DNA from: JAJDYQ01 sp965214035
GTDB lineage: Bacteria; Pseudomonadota; Gammaproteobacteria; JAJDYQ01
Assembly: GCA_965214035.1 (NCBI GenBank)
Contig: OZ243932.1
Location: forward strand, 1,178,001 to 1,242,000
Direction: 5' to 3'
Length of the DNA stretch: 64,000 nt
This document shows, piece after piece, positions 17,094 through 25,960 of the stretch. Under the pieces are notes generated by a model that had not been told where the DNA came from, ran no database searches, and saw only the letters and a list, made by a program, of their open reading frames with translations. Position 1 is the stretch's first letter; each line of letters opens with the position of its first letter. The position numbers were made by a program, and so were the translations under genes.

Positions 17094-18730
17094 TATGTCA
17101 CCTCATCCTGTTCATTCATGCTGCGCGCGGCTCTGATAAAACCGGTAAATGCCGGATGACCGTCACGCGGTGTCGAGGTAAATTCGGGATGAAACTGGCA
17201 GGCAAAAAACCAGGGATGGTCCGGTGCCTGCACAATTTCTATCAGTAATCCGTCGCTGGAGTGACCGGCAATTTTCAGGCCCGCTTCTTCAAGCGCGGCG
17301 CGATAGTCGTTGTTAAATTCATAGCGATGCCGGTGTCGTTCGTTGATGATTGCCTGACCGTACAGGATTCTGGCCAGGCTGCCTTCCTGTAAGTGGCATG
17401 GCTGACCGCCGAGTCGCATGGTACCGCCCAGATTCGAGCCTTCATGCCTGACTTCAAGCGCTCCGTCGGTGTCTTGCCATTCTGTAATCAGGGCAATGAC
17501 CGGATATGGGGTGTCTTTTCTGAATTCGGTGCTGTGGGCTTCGTGCATGTCGGCTGCATTGCGGGCATATTCGATCACCGCGACCTGCATTCCGAGACAG
17601 ATTCCAAAATAGGGTATGCGGTTGCGACGCGCATGGGATACTGCCTGAATTTTGCCTTCAATTCCACGGTCTCCAAATCCGCCCGGTACCAGTATGCCTT
17701 CCATGGTTTGCAGACATGCGGTGCCAGTGGCTTCGATAGTTTCGGAGTCGATGTAGTGGATGTTGACTTTCGTCCGGGTCTTGATGCCGGCGTGAATCAG
17801 GGCTTCATGCAATGATTTGTAGGCCTCCGTAAGCTCCACGTATTTGCCCACGACTGCGATATTCACTTCTCCGGTCGGATTGGCTTTGGCATATACAACT
17901 TCTTGCCAGTCGGAGAGGTCAGCCGGCGGTACGTCCAGCCCCAGTTTCTCGACAACGATATCGTCCAGCTCCTGGGCATTAAATATCATCGGCAATCTGT
18001 AGATATCATCAACATCCATCGCCGATATGACGGCTCTTTCTTCAACGTTGGTAAACATGGCGATCTTGCGGCGTTCGTCTTCCGGGATTTTATCCTGGGA
18101 TCGACATAACAGTATATCCGGCTGAATGCCGATGGAGCGGAGTTCCTTGACTGAATGCTGGGTCGGCTTGGTTTTGATCTCTCCCGCCGACGCAATCCAG
18201 GGCACCAGCGTCAGGTGCATGTATATGGCGCGTCCCTGCCCCAGTTCGATGCCCATTTGACGTATCGCTTCCAGAAAAGGCAGCGATTCAATGTCTCCAA
18301 CCGTGCCGCCGGTCTCGATCAGCGCCACATCCACATCGCCGGCACCGGCTCTGATGCAGCGCTTGATCTCGTCGGTTATGTGCGGAATAACCTGCACGGT
18401 CTTGCCCAGATAGTCGCCCCGACGTTCCTTGGCGATCACACTGGAGTAGATGCGGCCGGTGGTGTAGTTGTTACTTTGTCGCATGGGGGTGCGGATAAAG
18501 CGTTCATAGTGTCCCAGGTCCAGATCCGTCTCCGCACCATCTTCGGTCACAAATACTTCGCCATGCTGGAACGGGCTCATGGTGCCCGGATCCACATTGA
18601 TGTAGGGGTCCAGCTTGATCATGGTCACTTGCAAACCACGGGCTTCCAGCAGTGCCGCCAGAGAGGCCGCCGCGATGCCCTTGCCCAGTGAAGAGACCAC
18701 GCCGCCTGTAACAAAAATGTAAAGGGTCAT
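17093..18730 (-). CDS. pyrG: CTP synthase
   Basis: A 545-residue enzyme that aminates UTP to CTP. The synthetase half starts FVTGGVVSSLGKGIAAASL and includes DPYINVDPGTMSPFQHGEVF and the GGTVGDIESLPFLEAIRQ loop. The glutaminase half has the nucleophile in GICLGMQVAVIEYAR and the closing histidine-glutamate pair in CQFHPEFTSTP. Full length. It is transcribed toward kdsA. Confidence 0.97.
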   Translation of the reverse strand: MTLYIFVTGGVVSSLGKGIAAASLAALLEARGLQVTMIKLDPYINVDPGTMSPFQHGEVFVTEDGAETDLDLGHYERFIRTPMRQSNNYTTGRIYSSVIAKERRGDYLGKTVQVIPHITDEIKRCIRAGAGDVDVALIETGGTVGDIESLPFLEAIRQMGIELGQGRAIYMHLTLVPWIASAGEIKTKPTQHSVKELRSIGIQPDILLCRSQDKIPEDERRKIAMFTNVEERAVISAMDVDDIYRLPMIFNAQELDDIVVEKLGLDVPPADLSDWQEVVYAKANPTGEVNIAVVGKYVELTEAYKSLHEALIHAGIKTRTKVNIHYIDSETIEATGTACLQTMEGILVPGGFGDRGIEGKIQAVSHARRNRIPYFGICLGMQVAVIEYARNAADMHEAHSTEFRKDTPYPVIALITEWQDTDGALEVRHEGSNLGGTMRLGGQPCHLQEGSLARILYGQAIINERHRHRYEFNNDYRAALEEAGLKIAGHSSDGLLIEIVQAPDHPWFFACQFHPEFTSTPRDGHPAFTGFIRAARSMNEQDEVT

Positions 18731-18852
18731 TAAAAGCCCGCATCAGGAAGAAAACAACAGATGGGGAGGTATTCTGCCAGCATGTGCGGCTCGGCTCAAT
18801 GGTTTAAAGTTTTGATGTCCAACTGGAACCGGACGATGTAAAGCGCAGGGAA

Positions 18853-19209
18853 ATGTTCGCGTCGATGGTCAAGCCGGTTCCGCCAGCGGAACAAGTGGCG
18901 GGAGTGCAGCAGTCGGGGAGTTGCGCAGGATCAAGGCGGACGAAAACGGGGAAAACAGTCGATATTCTCGTGTTATTTTCATATAGTCAGCCTATAAATC
19001 AATGTATCTGGAAGGCAAGACAATGGCAATCAGAGCATCCGGATATCCGTCTGGCTCGCCGAGCGAGAACGATTGCCGAACTTGCGCGCATCATCAGCGA
19101 GCGCAAGGTCGGGATCGGAATCCGGCGTACATTATGGGTGCAGGCGCAGCGCCTTGAACATCTGGCGCGGAGCCGGCTGGATCAACCTGAACAGGAGAGA
19201 AAACCATGA
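18853..19209 (+). CDS. Possible small hypothetical protein in the pyrG-purD gap
   Basis: Not recognised. The 118-codon frame has a believable C-terminal half (RLARRARTIAELARIISERK, RRTLWVQAQRLEHLARSRLD) rich in R and A with a helical pattern, while the first 40 residues look like non-coding translation. No ribosome-binding site is evident at the first Met. It is the only candidate in the 500-base space between pyrG and purD. It could be a gene remnant. Confidence 0.28.
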   Translation: MFASMVKPVPPAEQVAGVQQSGSCAGSRRTKTGKTVDILVLFSYSQPINQCIWKARQWQSEHPDIRLARRARTIAELARIISERKVGIGIRRTLWVQAQRLEHLARSRLDQPEQERKP

Positions 19210-19230
19210 TGAGAAATCTATCTAAATCGC

Positions 19231-20583
19231 TCATTGAGCCGGCTTTTTGGGCCGGTTCGATCTGGCGGGGTGCCTGTTGCGGGGACCGGACTGCCTTGAG
19301 GGGGCTGGCGGACTCATGGCGCGGTGGCCAATGTCGGTGCGGTGGTATGCGTTTTGCCAGTGGATCTTTTTTACGCCCTGATAGGCGGTGGCGGCCGCTT
19401 TTTGCAGCGTTTTGCCCAGCGCTGTAACGCACAATACGCGACCGCCGTCGGTCACTGTGTGGTCGCCCTGCAGTCGGGTGCCGGCATGAAATATGCGGGT
19501 GGCGTCGTTATCAACTTCGTCCAGTCCGTGGATGATGTCGCCCGTGTCGTAGTGGTCCGGATAGCCACCGGCTGCCATGACGACTCCCAGGGCAGCGCGT
19601 TCGTCCCAGTGAATGGTGCTGGCGGCCAGTGTGCCGTCAATGGCGGTGTTGCACAGGTCTATCAGGTCGGTTTGCAGGCGCAGCATCAGTGGCTGTGTTT
19701 CCGGGTCGCCCAGTCGGCAGTTGTACTCCAGTACGCGGGGCTCGCCTTTGGCGTCTATCATCAGTCCGGCATAGAGAAATCCACGGTAGCGGCTGCCTTC
19801 GGCCTTCATGCCTTTAACTGTCGGTATCATTATTTCGTCCATGATGCGTTCGTGCATGGCCTGGTCAACGAGGGGTACCGGTGAGCAGGCACCCATGCCT
19901 CCGGTGTTTGGCCCGCAGTCGCCGGTGTCGCGTGCCTTGTAGTCCTGTGAGGCAGCCAGCGGCAGTATGTGTTCACCATCAACAATGCCGGTAAAGCTGA
20001 TTTCTGTTCCGGTCAGGTATTGTTCGATGATGATCTGGCTGCCGGCTTCGCCAAACCGGTTGCCGTCCAGCATGGCTCCGACCGCCGCTATGGCCTGTTC
20101 TTCGGTCTGTGCCACGATAACGCCCTTACCGGCGGCCAGTCCGTCTGCCTTGATGACGAGCGGGGCCCCTGTTTTTTTGATATGGGCAATGGCGCGCGCT
20201 GCATCGGTGTAGTGCCGGTATTCGGCAGTCGGTATTTTGTGCCGCTTCAGAAAGTCTTTGGCAAAGACCTTGGAGCCTTCCAGACGCGCGGCCTGTCGGT
20301 CCGGTCCGAAAATTTTCAGGCCGGCCGCCTCAAAGTCGTTGACAATGCCCGCTACCAGTGGTGCCTCCGGTCCGACGATTGTCAGCTCGATCTCTTCGCG
20401 CAGCGCAAAGCCTTTCAGGGCGGCGGTGTCGTTGACTTCAATGGCTATGTTTTCAATGCCCGGCTCGCGCGCTGTGCCGGCATTGCCCGGCGCAACGTAA
20501 ATTGCTTCTGCAGCATCGAATTGCGCCGCTTTCCATGCCAGCGCATGTTCGCGGCCGCCACTACCTATGATCAGTATTTTCAT
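19231..20583 (-). CDS. purD: Phosphoribosylamine-glycine ligase (GAR synthetase)
   Basis: A 450-residue ATP-grasp enzyme for the second step of purine synthesis. Motifs: ILIIGSGGREHALAWK, GPEAPLVAGIVNDF, VIKADGLAAGKGVIVA, DTGDCGPNTGGMGACSPVPL and LEYNCRLGDPETQPL. The normal family end (YHRTDIGHRA) is followed by about 25 extra Pro/Arg/Ser residues, so the original stop may be lost and the tail runs into a GC-rich hairpin near 19236-19260. In many relatives purD follows purH directly; here purH is 5 kb away on the other strand. Confidence 0.95.
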   Translation of the reverse strand: MKILIIGSGGREHALAWKAAQFDAAEAIYVAPGNAGTAREPGIENIAIEVNDTAALKGFALREEIELTIVGPEAPLVAGIVNDFEAAGLKIFGPDRQAARLEGSKVFAKDFLKRHKIPTAEYRHYTDAARAIAHIKKTGAPLVIKADGLAAGKGVIVAQTEEQAIAAVGAMLDGNRFGEAGSQIIIEQYLTGTEISFTGIVDGEHILPLAASQDYKARDTGDCGPNTGGMGACSPVPLVDQAMHERIMDEIMIPTVKGMKAEGSRYRGFLYAGLMIDAKGEPRVLEYNCRLGDPETQPLMLRLQTDLIDLCNTAIDGTLAASTIHWDERAALGVVMAAGGYPDHYDTGDIIHGLDEVDNDATRIFHAGTRLQGDHTVTDGGRVLCVTALGKTLQKAAATAYQGVKKIHWQNAYHRTDIGHRAMSPPAPSRQSGPRNRHPARSNRPKKPAQ

Positions 20584-20702
20584 TCGGCTGTCCTATTGTC
20601 TGGTTGCATCACGGTATTATAGGTGAATTGTTCCGGTTCGTCCGTTCCGGGTTGCAGGCCGATCCCGGTGGCGCATCTGTTCGCCGGAGGTGCGTTTTTT
20701 AT
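20584..20702. other. Gap upstream of purD, no gene seen
   Basis: About 120 bases between the purD start and the degenerate IS end at 20703. I see no convincing promoter hexamers or gene. A minus-strand frame crossing 20580-20876 (YLARLGQPVLYPMKTRLSIS) extends through the IS end and is not recognised. Confidence 0.4.
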
Positions 20703-21092
20703 GGGAATTATATCTTTAACTCCACTTATTGATAATCTTGTCTTCATGGGGTAGAGCACCGGTTGCCCCAACCGAGCAAGGTACTCCAGTGGCCAGCTAA
20801 ACACCACCATAGAAATGGGTAAAAGCGAGTGGAAGGCAGGCCAAGATACTACATCAGAGAGCAGGCCCAAAAACATGGCTGGAATTTACAGCATCCATGC
20901 GGGGGATGCTGATTGCCCTGAAGAATGAGAAATCGTAAACCATCTTCCAGATATTGGTTTTGGATTAGAGCGATCTGATTTTTTTGCAGCGAATGGAATG
21001 CCCGCGGTATTAATAGAGGCCAAATATAGTTCCCTCTTTTGCGCTGCCATGTATAATCTGTATTAGTTTGTGTGTGCTCAAGGTGATTTGTT

Positions 21093-21356
21093 ATGACGAA
21101 ACATACGCAGCAAGCTGAGGTTGATCAAAACTATGAAGTATTTAAGCAGATGCTTCCCGATCTGCTAAAGTCTGATGAGAATCGTTTCGCATTGATGCAT
21201 CATAGCGAATTAATCGCCTGTTTTGATACCAATCGGGATGCGTTACAGGTTGGGAAAAAGCTGCTGGAAGGCAAGCTGTTTTCTATTCAGAAGATGACCA
21301 GGCAATCCGTTGATCTGGGATACTTTTCTCATGCCGGTATTATCGGGCCTATTTGA
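21093..21356 (+). CDS. DUF5678-like small protein
   Basis: An 87-residue protein whose core FKQMLPDLLKSDENRFALMH ... LIACFDTNRDALQVGKKLL resembles DUF5678 proteins (E-LL-x-GKFALI-x-FDTxxDA-x-G). The function of that family is not known. TATAAT at 21052-21057 may be its -10 box. Its last 26 bases overlap the start of the following aspartic-protease frame, an arrangement I recall for this family, which suggests the two products act together. Confidence 0.6.
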   Translation: MTKHTQQAEVDQNYEVFKQMLPDLLKSDENRFALMHHSELIACFDTNRDALQVGKKLLEGKLFSIQKMTRQSVDLGYFSHAGIIGPI

Positions 21357-21573
21357 TTGGCAAAAAGGTCTTATTTGGGATATCGGCTTTATTGCGGCAG
21401 GTGATCAGCTGCCTGCTGGTCCTGAGTTGGTTCATTTCTGCCCGGCAATGGTTGATACCGGCGCGAGCCATACTTGTATTTGGGAATTATCCCGATTCGT
21501 ACTACTGCATTCATATTCAGTGCTTTATTTCTGTAGCTTACACAAAGGATGCCTGAATAATCCTGTTGCGTAA
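21331..21573 (+). pseudogene. Retropepsin-like aspartic protease, truncated
   Basis: The frame starts MPVLSGLFDWQKGLIWDIGF inside the end of the DUF5678 gene and reaches AMVDTGASHTCI, the D-T-G-A motif of retropepsin-like proteases. Just after this, at 21480, the sequence turns into TTGGGAATTATCCCGATT, identical to the end of the TnpB element at 35031, and homology stops. The second half of the protease is missing, so the gene is most likely dead. The remainder of the frame to 21573 is not protease-like. Confidence 0.6.
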
Positions 21574-21798
21574 TTTTTTGCATTGATGGGCACAGGGACG
21601 GATTGACGCAGTATTGTCCCTGTCTGAGGGCAGGCATATCACTTGTAAGGAAGCGGTCGAATGAGGGCATCAGCGTAAGGGCCCGAAAATCTGAATCGCT
21701 AACCGCACGCGATCGGGATCAATTGATTCAATCCGCTAAAAAATATGACAAAGACAAGATGATCAATATAAGTGGAATTAAGCGTATAAGTCTCTTTT
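21482..21798. other. Decayed stretch before gtrA
   Basis: No gene is supported. It contains the IS605-type end fragment (21480-21497), an inverted repeat with 8-base arms (21592-21599 and 21616-21623, loop 16) and the degenerate IS1595-type right end at 21772-21794. The plus-strand frame 21603-21839 is not recognised. Confidence 0.4.
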
Positions 21799-22215
21799 TT
21801 ATGGCGGTGGCCGACCGGTTTTTTCCGGTCGAAAAATAAAAAATTTCAGGACGGTAAAGTTGACCAGCGCGGTCAGCCCGGTGGCGATTATAAATGCACC
21901 GGCTATGCCTGTCTTTTGTTCTTTGCCCAGTATCTCCAGCATCAGGGAGTTGGTCAGGTTGTTGATGATGAATGTCATTATATATAGTCCGGCAAAGGCG
22001 ACCATGCGCCGGCGGGTACCACGGGTGGAGAATGTCCAGCGCCGGTGACCGTTATAGGCAACGCTGAGGGCGGCCATAAATCCACATGCCTTGGCCGGCG
22101 AGAAGTCCATGCCCAGGTAGAGCATGAGCGCATACACCGATGAGTCCACTGCGGTGGCCGATAGTCCGGTCACAATGAAGCGTCTCAACTGGGTTGGAAG
22201 GTGCCGTTCTGTCAT
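21799..22215 (-). CDS. GtrA-family membrane protein
   Basis: A 138-residue GtrA/DPMS-like protein with four predicted membrane helices (RFIVTGLSATAVDSSVYALM, ACGFMAALSVAYNGHRRW, FAGLYIMTFIINNLTNSLM, GAFIIATGLTALVNFTVLKF). The motif YNGHRRWTF between helices 2 and 3 and NFTVLKFFIF at the end are typical (N-x-x-x-x-R/K-x-W/F-V-F). Members are thought to move or flip polyprenyl-linked sugars. It is monocistronic here, divergent from aroQ. Confidence 0.85.
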   Translation of the reverse strand: MTERHLPTQLRRFIVTGLSATAVDSSVYALMLYLGMDFSPAKACGFMAALSVAYNGHRRWTFSTRGTRRRMVAFAGLYIMTFIINNLTNSLMLEILGKEQKTGIAGAFIIATGLTALVNFTVLKFFIFRPEKTGRPPP

Positions 22216-22387
22216 GTCGGTGCGCTGTTTAAAGACGGGTTGTTTGTCCTGATTGATGCCGATCTGCGGGCAGATTGCAGCGATTGACCACGAAACAGCT
22301 TGTTTTTATGTTTTGCTGGACTTCCATCTGTCATTCATCCACAATTCGTTATCCAGTCGGCAGGCAGTTGCAGGAAAAATCGTGTCA

Positions 22388-22846
22388 ATGGCTAAAATCC
22401 AGGTGTTGAACGGACCTAATCTGAATTTACTCGGTACGCGGGAACCGGAATATTATGGTTCGCGCACGCTGAATGATGTGGTGCAGTCTCTGACTGCCGA
22501 GGCGGATGCCCTGGGTTATCGCCTTGAGCATTTTCAGTCAAATTCGGAGGCCGCACTGATCACTTGTCTGCACGAGGTAGCGCAGGACAGTGTCCATTTT
22601 ATGATTATCAATCCAGCCGCCTTTACTCATACCAGTGTGGCATTGAGGGATGCCGTTGTGGCCGTCGATATCCCTTTTGTCGAGGTGCATTTGTCCAATA
22701 TCCATGCACGGGAGGCGTTTCGACGTGCGTCCTTTTTTTCGGATATTGCGGTGGGTGTGATCACGGGCCTGGGGGTGACGGGTTATTCGCTTGCCCTGCA
22801 AGCGGCCGATGTGTATTTGAAAAATCATCGCGAAACGGGAGGATAG
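22388..22846 (+). CDS. aroQ: Type II 3-dehydroquinate dehydratase
   Basis: A 152-residue shikimate-pathway enzyme. Motifs: VLNGPNLNLLGTREPEYYG with the catalytic tyrosine, FQSNSEAALI, IINPAAFTHTSVALRDA, and EVHLSNIHAREAFR. The start MAKIQVLNGPN was chosen by family match; the frame is open further upstream. It heads a plus-strand operon, with accB starting 2 bases after its stop. Confidence 0.95.
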   Translation: MAKIQVLNGPNLNLLGTREPEYYGSRTLNDVVQSLTAEADALGYRLEHFQSNSEAALITCLHEVAQDSVHFMIINPAAFTHTSVALRDAVVAVDIPFVEVHLSNIHAREAFRRASFFSDIAVGVITGLGVTGYSLALQAADVYLKNHRETGG

Positions 22847-22848
22847 TT

Positions 22849-23286
22849 GTGGATATACGTAAGGTCAAGAAGTTGATCGCGTTGCTGGAGGAGTCCGGCA
22901 TCGCTGAAATTGAAATCCATGAGGGTGAGGAGTCGGTCAGAATCAGTCGCTATTCCGCGGCTCCGGCCATGTCTCCGCTGTCAGCAGCCTCTGTGCAGGC
23001 GACGCCGGCTGCCGATGTCAGTCGCCCGGCCAGAGATGCGGGCAGTTCTTCTGAGCATACAGTGCGCTCGCCTATGGTCGGCACTTTCTATGCCGCACCT
23101 TCGCCCGACGCCAAACCGTTCACCGCTGTCGGCGAGAGTGTCGCGGTCGGCGATACGCTTTGTATCGTCGAGGCGATGAAGATGTTGAATCAAATCGAGG
23201 CGGATAAGGCCGGGGTGATCAAGACGATCCTGGTCGATAACGGACAGCCAGTTGAGTTTGGTCAGCCGCTGTTTGTCATTGATTAG
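22849..23286 (+). CDS. accB: Biotin carboxyl carrier protein of acetyl-CoA carboxylase
   Basis: A 145-residue carrier. The start is GTG (VDIRKVKKLIALLEESGI), with GGAGG in the end of aroQ just upstream. A Pro/Ala-rich linker (about residues 50-65) leads to the biotinyl domain, which contains the biotinylation motif EAMKMLNQI and the preceding thumb GTFYAAPSPDAKPF typical of AccB. It works with AccC, encoded 5 bases downstream, in the first step of fatty acid synthesis. Confidence 0.95.
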   Translation: MDIRKVKKLIALLEESGIAEIEIHEGEESVRISRYSAAPAMSPLSAASVQATPAADVSRPARDAGSSSEHTVRSPMVGTFYAAPSPDAKPFTAVGESVAVGDTLCIVEAMKMLNQIEADKAGVIKTILVDNGQPVEFGQPLFVID

Positions 23287-23291
23287 CTGTC

Positions 23292-24635
23292 ATGCCGGAC
23301 AAGATTCTTATTGCCAATCGGGGCGAGATCGCGCTGCGTGTGTTGCGTGCCTGCCGTGCCATGGGAATCAAAACCGTGGCCGTCCATTCTACGGTTGATC
23401 GCGATCTGAAGCATGTCCGACTCGCCGATGAGAGCGTTTGTATCGGCGGGCCTCCTTCCGCAGAGAGTTATCTGAATATGCCGGCTTTAATCAGTGCCGC
23501 CGAGGTGACCGATGCCGTGGCCATTCATCCCGGTTACGGGTTTCTCGCCGAAAACGCGGATTTTGCCGAGCAGGTTGAGTCCAGCGGCTTTGTTTTTATC
23601 GGCCCGCGTCCGGATACCATTCGCTTGATGGGAGATAAGATTTCTGCCATCAGAACCATGACTGAGGCCGGTATCCCAACTGTTCCGGGCTCCGATGGCC
23701 CGCTGGGGGAGGATGACAGGCGGTGTATCGAGGTGGCTCGGAAAATCGGCTATCCGGTCATCATCAAGGCCGCCGCCGGCGGCGGCGGCCGGGGTATGCG
23801 GGTTGTTTATACCGAGTCCAATCTGTTAAATGCTGTTGCCATGACCCGCACCGAGGCTGGTTCGGCATTCGGTAATGATACGGTCTATATGGAGAAGTAT
23901 CTGGAAAAACCGCGCCATATCGAGGTGCAGGTGATGGCCGATACGCAGGGTAACGCTATCCATCTGGCTGACCGCGATTGTTCTGTGCAGCGCCGCCATC
24001 AGAAGGTCGTGGAGGAGGCCCCGGCTCCCGGTATCAGTACAGAGGTGCGCCAGAAAATCGGCGGGCTTTGTGTGGATGCCTGTCAGACAATCGGCTATCG
24101 CAGCCTCGGTACCTTTGAGTTTTTGTATGAGAACGGTGAGTTTTATTTTATTGAGATGAATACCCGTGTGCAGGTCGAGCATCCAGTCACCGAGATGGTT
24201 ACCGGTGTCGATATTGTCCGGGAGCAGATCCGAATATCCGCCGGTGAGGCGTTGTCTTATCGTCAGTCGGATATTGTGGTCCGCGGCCATGCCATCGAGT
24301 GCCGAATCAATGCGGAAGACCCCGATACGATGTTGCCCTGTCCGGGACTGGTGGCTAATTATCACGCGCCCGGTGGCCCCGGCATACGCATGGATTCTCA
24401 TTTGTACAGTGGCTACCGGGTGCCTCCATATTATGATTCTCTGGTCGGCAAGCTGATTGCCTGCGGCGATAGCCGCGAGGAGGCTCTGGCCCGTCTGGAT
24501 GTTGCCCTCAGCGAAACAGTTATCGATGGCATTAAGTCTAATATCCCCCTGCAGCGCGATATTATTAATGATGCCGCTTTCCGGCAGGGCGGGGTCGATA
24601 TTCATTATCTGGAGAAAAAACTGGAGTTGACCTGA
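23292..24635 (+). CDS. accC: Biotin carboxylase of acetyl-CoA carboxylase
   Basis: A 447-residue ATP-grasp enzyme that carboxylates biotin on AccB. It has KILIANRGEIALRVLRACR, the IIKAAAGGGGRGMRVV glycine loop, HIEVQVMADTQGNAIHL, RDCSVQRRHQKVVEEAPAP and EMNTRVQVEHPVTEMVTG. Length is normal. In many gammaproteobacteria prmA follows; here the next gene is the zinc-ribbon protein, so prmA is missing from this position. Confidence 0.97.
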   Translation: MPDKILIANRGEIALRVLRACRAMGIKTVAVHSTVDRDLKHVRLADESVCIGGPPSAESYLNMPALISAAEVTDAVAIHPGYGFLAENADFAEQVESSGFVFIGPRPDTIRLMGDKISAIRTMTEAGIPTVPGSDGPLGEDDRRCIEVARKIGYPVIIKAAAGGGGRGMRVVYTESNLLNAVAMTRTEAGSAFGNDTVYMEKYLEKPRHIEVQVMADTQGNAIHLADRDCSVQRRHQKVVEEAPAPGISTEVRQKIGGLCVDACQTIGYRSLGTFEFLYENGEFYFIEMNTRVQVEHPVTEMVTGVDIVREQIRISAGEALSYRQSDIVVRGHAIECRINAEDPDTMLPCPGLVANYHAPGGPGIRMDSHLYSGYRVPPYYDSLVGKLIACGDSREEALARLDVALSETVIDGIKSNIPLQRDIINDAAFRQGGVDIHYLEKKLELT

Positions 24636-24690
24636 TGGCAGGCAGCCTTACTGTGTCCGGGATGTTTTATTCCGCTTTATTCTGAGCATC

Positions 24691-25419
24691 ATGCAAACCC
24701 GGTGTCCTTCCTGTGAAACTATTTTTCGCCTGCCCGAAGATCAGTCCAGTACGGCTTCGGGGGTGATGCAGTGCGGTATCTGTCATCATTATTTTGACGC
24801 ATTTTCTGCCCGCGTCGATAAGCCTGAGCACCGCAGCAGTGCCCATGCTATTAAGGATGTACTGGTTGAAAAAAGCCGTGATCTGGCCGCCAGAGATTTA
24901 TTCGCATCCCTGAAAGGCGCTTATGTGCATGCGCCGTCCGGGACATCGTGGTGGGCAACCACGCTCTGGTCTGCGTTAATACTGCTTTGCCTGGCGGCAA
25001 TCCTGGCCCAACTGGCCTGGTTTTATCGTATGCCGTTGTCTGAAAGGGAGGCGTTGCGGCCTTATGTGTTGTTGGCCTGTGAACAGCTTCCCTGCAATCT
25101 GAAGGAGAGGTCTGATCGGACTCAAATAGAGTTGTTGAGCCGCGATGTGCGTTCTCATCCCGCTATCAAAGGTGTATTGCTGGTCACTGCTACATTTATC
25201 AATCATGCTGATTTTGAGCAGCCTTATCCCAGAGTCGGCCTGCAATTATTGAATCTGATCGGGGAGGTTGTCGCATACCGGCATTTTGAGCCGGTGGAGT
25301 ATCTGGACAAGGGGTATCAGGAGCAGATTTTAATGGATATCGATGTGCCGGTAACGATGATTATGGAGGTTGTCGATCCGGGCCAGGAGACGGTTTCTTA
25401 CCGGTTTGACTTTTTGTGA
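24691..25419 (+). CDS. Zinc-ribbon and DUF3426 membrane protein
   Basis: A 242-residue protein with an N-terminal MJ0042-type zinc ribbon (CPSCETIFRLPEDQ ... CGICHHYFDA; two CxxC pairs), a linker, one membrane helix (about 92-113, LWSALILLCLAAILAQLAW) and a periplasmic DUF3426 domain. Its role is unknown; the family is regularly found between accC/prmA and fis, as here. Confidence 0.88.
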   Translation: MQTRCPSCETIFRLPEDQSSTASGVMQCGICHHYFDAFSARVDKPEHRSSAHAIKDVLVEKSRDLAARDLFASLKGAYVHAPSGTSWWATTLWSALILLCLAAILAQLAWFYRMPLSEREALRPYVLLACEQLPCNLKERSDRTQIELLSRDVRSHPAIKGVLLVTATFINHADFEQPYPRVGLQLLNLIGEVVAYRHFEPVEYLDKGYQEQILMDIDVPVTMIMEVVDPGQETVSYRFDFL

Positions 25420-25529
25420 AATCATGTAAAATTATATGCCAGTCCTGAAATGGTGCCGGCTGTTTTGCCGATCAGCCGTCTTTACAGGATGTTTTTTTGA
25501 GGTGTTAAGCACAGGTTGAAACTGACAGC

Positions 25530-25811
25530 ATGGAATTTCAAAAAAAACCGAATGAGAACGTAAATACCAGCGGGGGTCCGCAGCGTGAACCTCTGGCCAG
25601 CATGGTCAAAAAGGAGTTGCAGCTTTATTTCAGCAGTCTTGACGGGCATGAACCCACTTCTGTCTATAAAATGGTCATGACCGAGGTGGAGCTGCCCATA
25701 TTTGAAGCTGCCATGGAGTATGTCAACGGGAATCAGAGCCGCGCCGCCCGAATACTGGGTGTTTCCAGAAGTACATTGAGGAAAAAACTCAAGTTTTATG
25801 GCCTTGATTAG
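25530..25811 (+). CDS. fis: DNA-binding protein Fis
   Basis: A 93-residue nucleoid protein. The C-terminal helix-turn-helix VNGNQSRAARILGVSRSTLRKKL is nearly invariant in Fis, preceded by the dimer helices (LPIFEAAMEY). Fis regulates rRNA and growth genes and bends DNA. It lies upstream of purH; dusB, its usual partner, is not adjacent. Confidence 0.95.
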   Translation: MEFQKKPNENVNTSGGPQREPLASMVKKELQLYFSSLDGHEPTSVYKMVMTEVELPIFEAAMEYVNGNQSRAARILGVSRSTLRKKLKFYGLD

Positions 25812-25900
25812 GGCTGCACATCGTTGCATCCGGCGGGTGTCACCGTTTGTCCGCCATTGTCTTCTCCTGCCTTATCCTATGCCGCGATATCGCTTCCGGT

Positions 25901-25928
25901 TTGGCTGGTCGCTTTTATCCGGTATAAT
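25901..25928 (+). promoter_or_regulatory. Candidate sigma-70 promoter for purH
   Basis: TTGGCT (25901-25906), a 16-base spacer and a perfect TATAAT (25923-25928) lie 32 bases before the purH start. No PurR-type operator was recognised. Confidence 0.55.
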
Positions 25929-25960
25929 TCGCAGCCTGTCTGAATTACCCGGAAATCTGT

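Larger units (their letters stand above)
20703..21794. mobile_element. Segment bounded by degenerate IS1595-type ends
   Basis: The left end GGGAATTATATCTTTAACT begins at 20703 and matches the ends of the other IS1595-type elements in the window. A degenerate inverted partner (18 of 23 matches to the consensus end) is at 21772-21794. No transposase remains between them. Inside are a stem-loop (arms 20889-20896 and 20904-20911), a DUF5678 gene, a truncated protease gene, and an IS605-type end fragment at 21480-21497. The left end is convincing; the pairing with the right end is tentative. Confidence 0.45.

Noticed and set aside
25441..25510. Hairpin with a distant T-run between the zinc-ribbon gene and fis as a terminator
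   Set aside because: The T-run is about 20 bases from the stem, too far for an intrinsic terminator.
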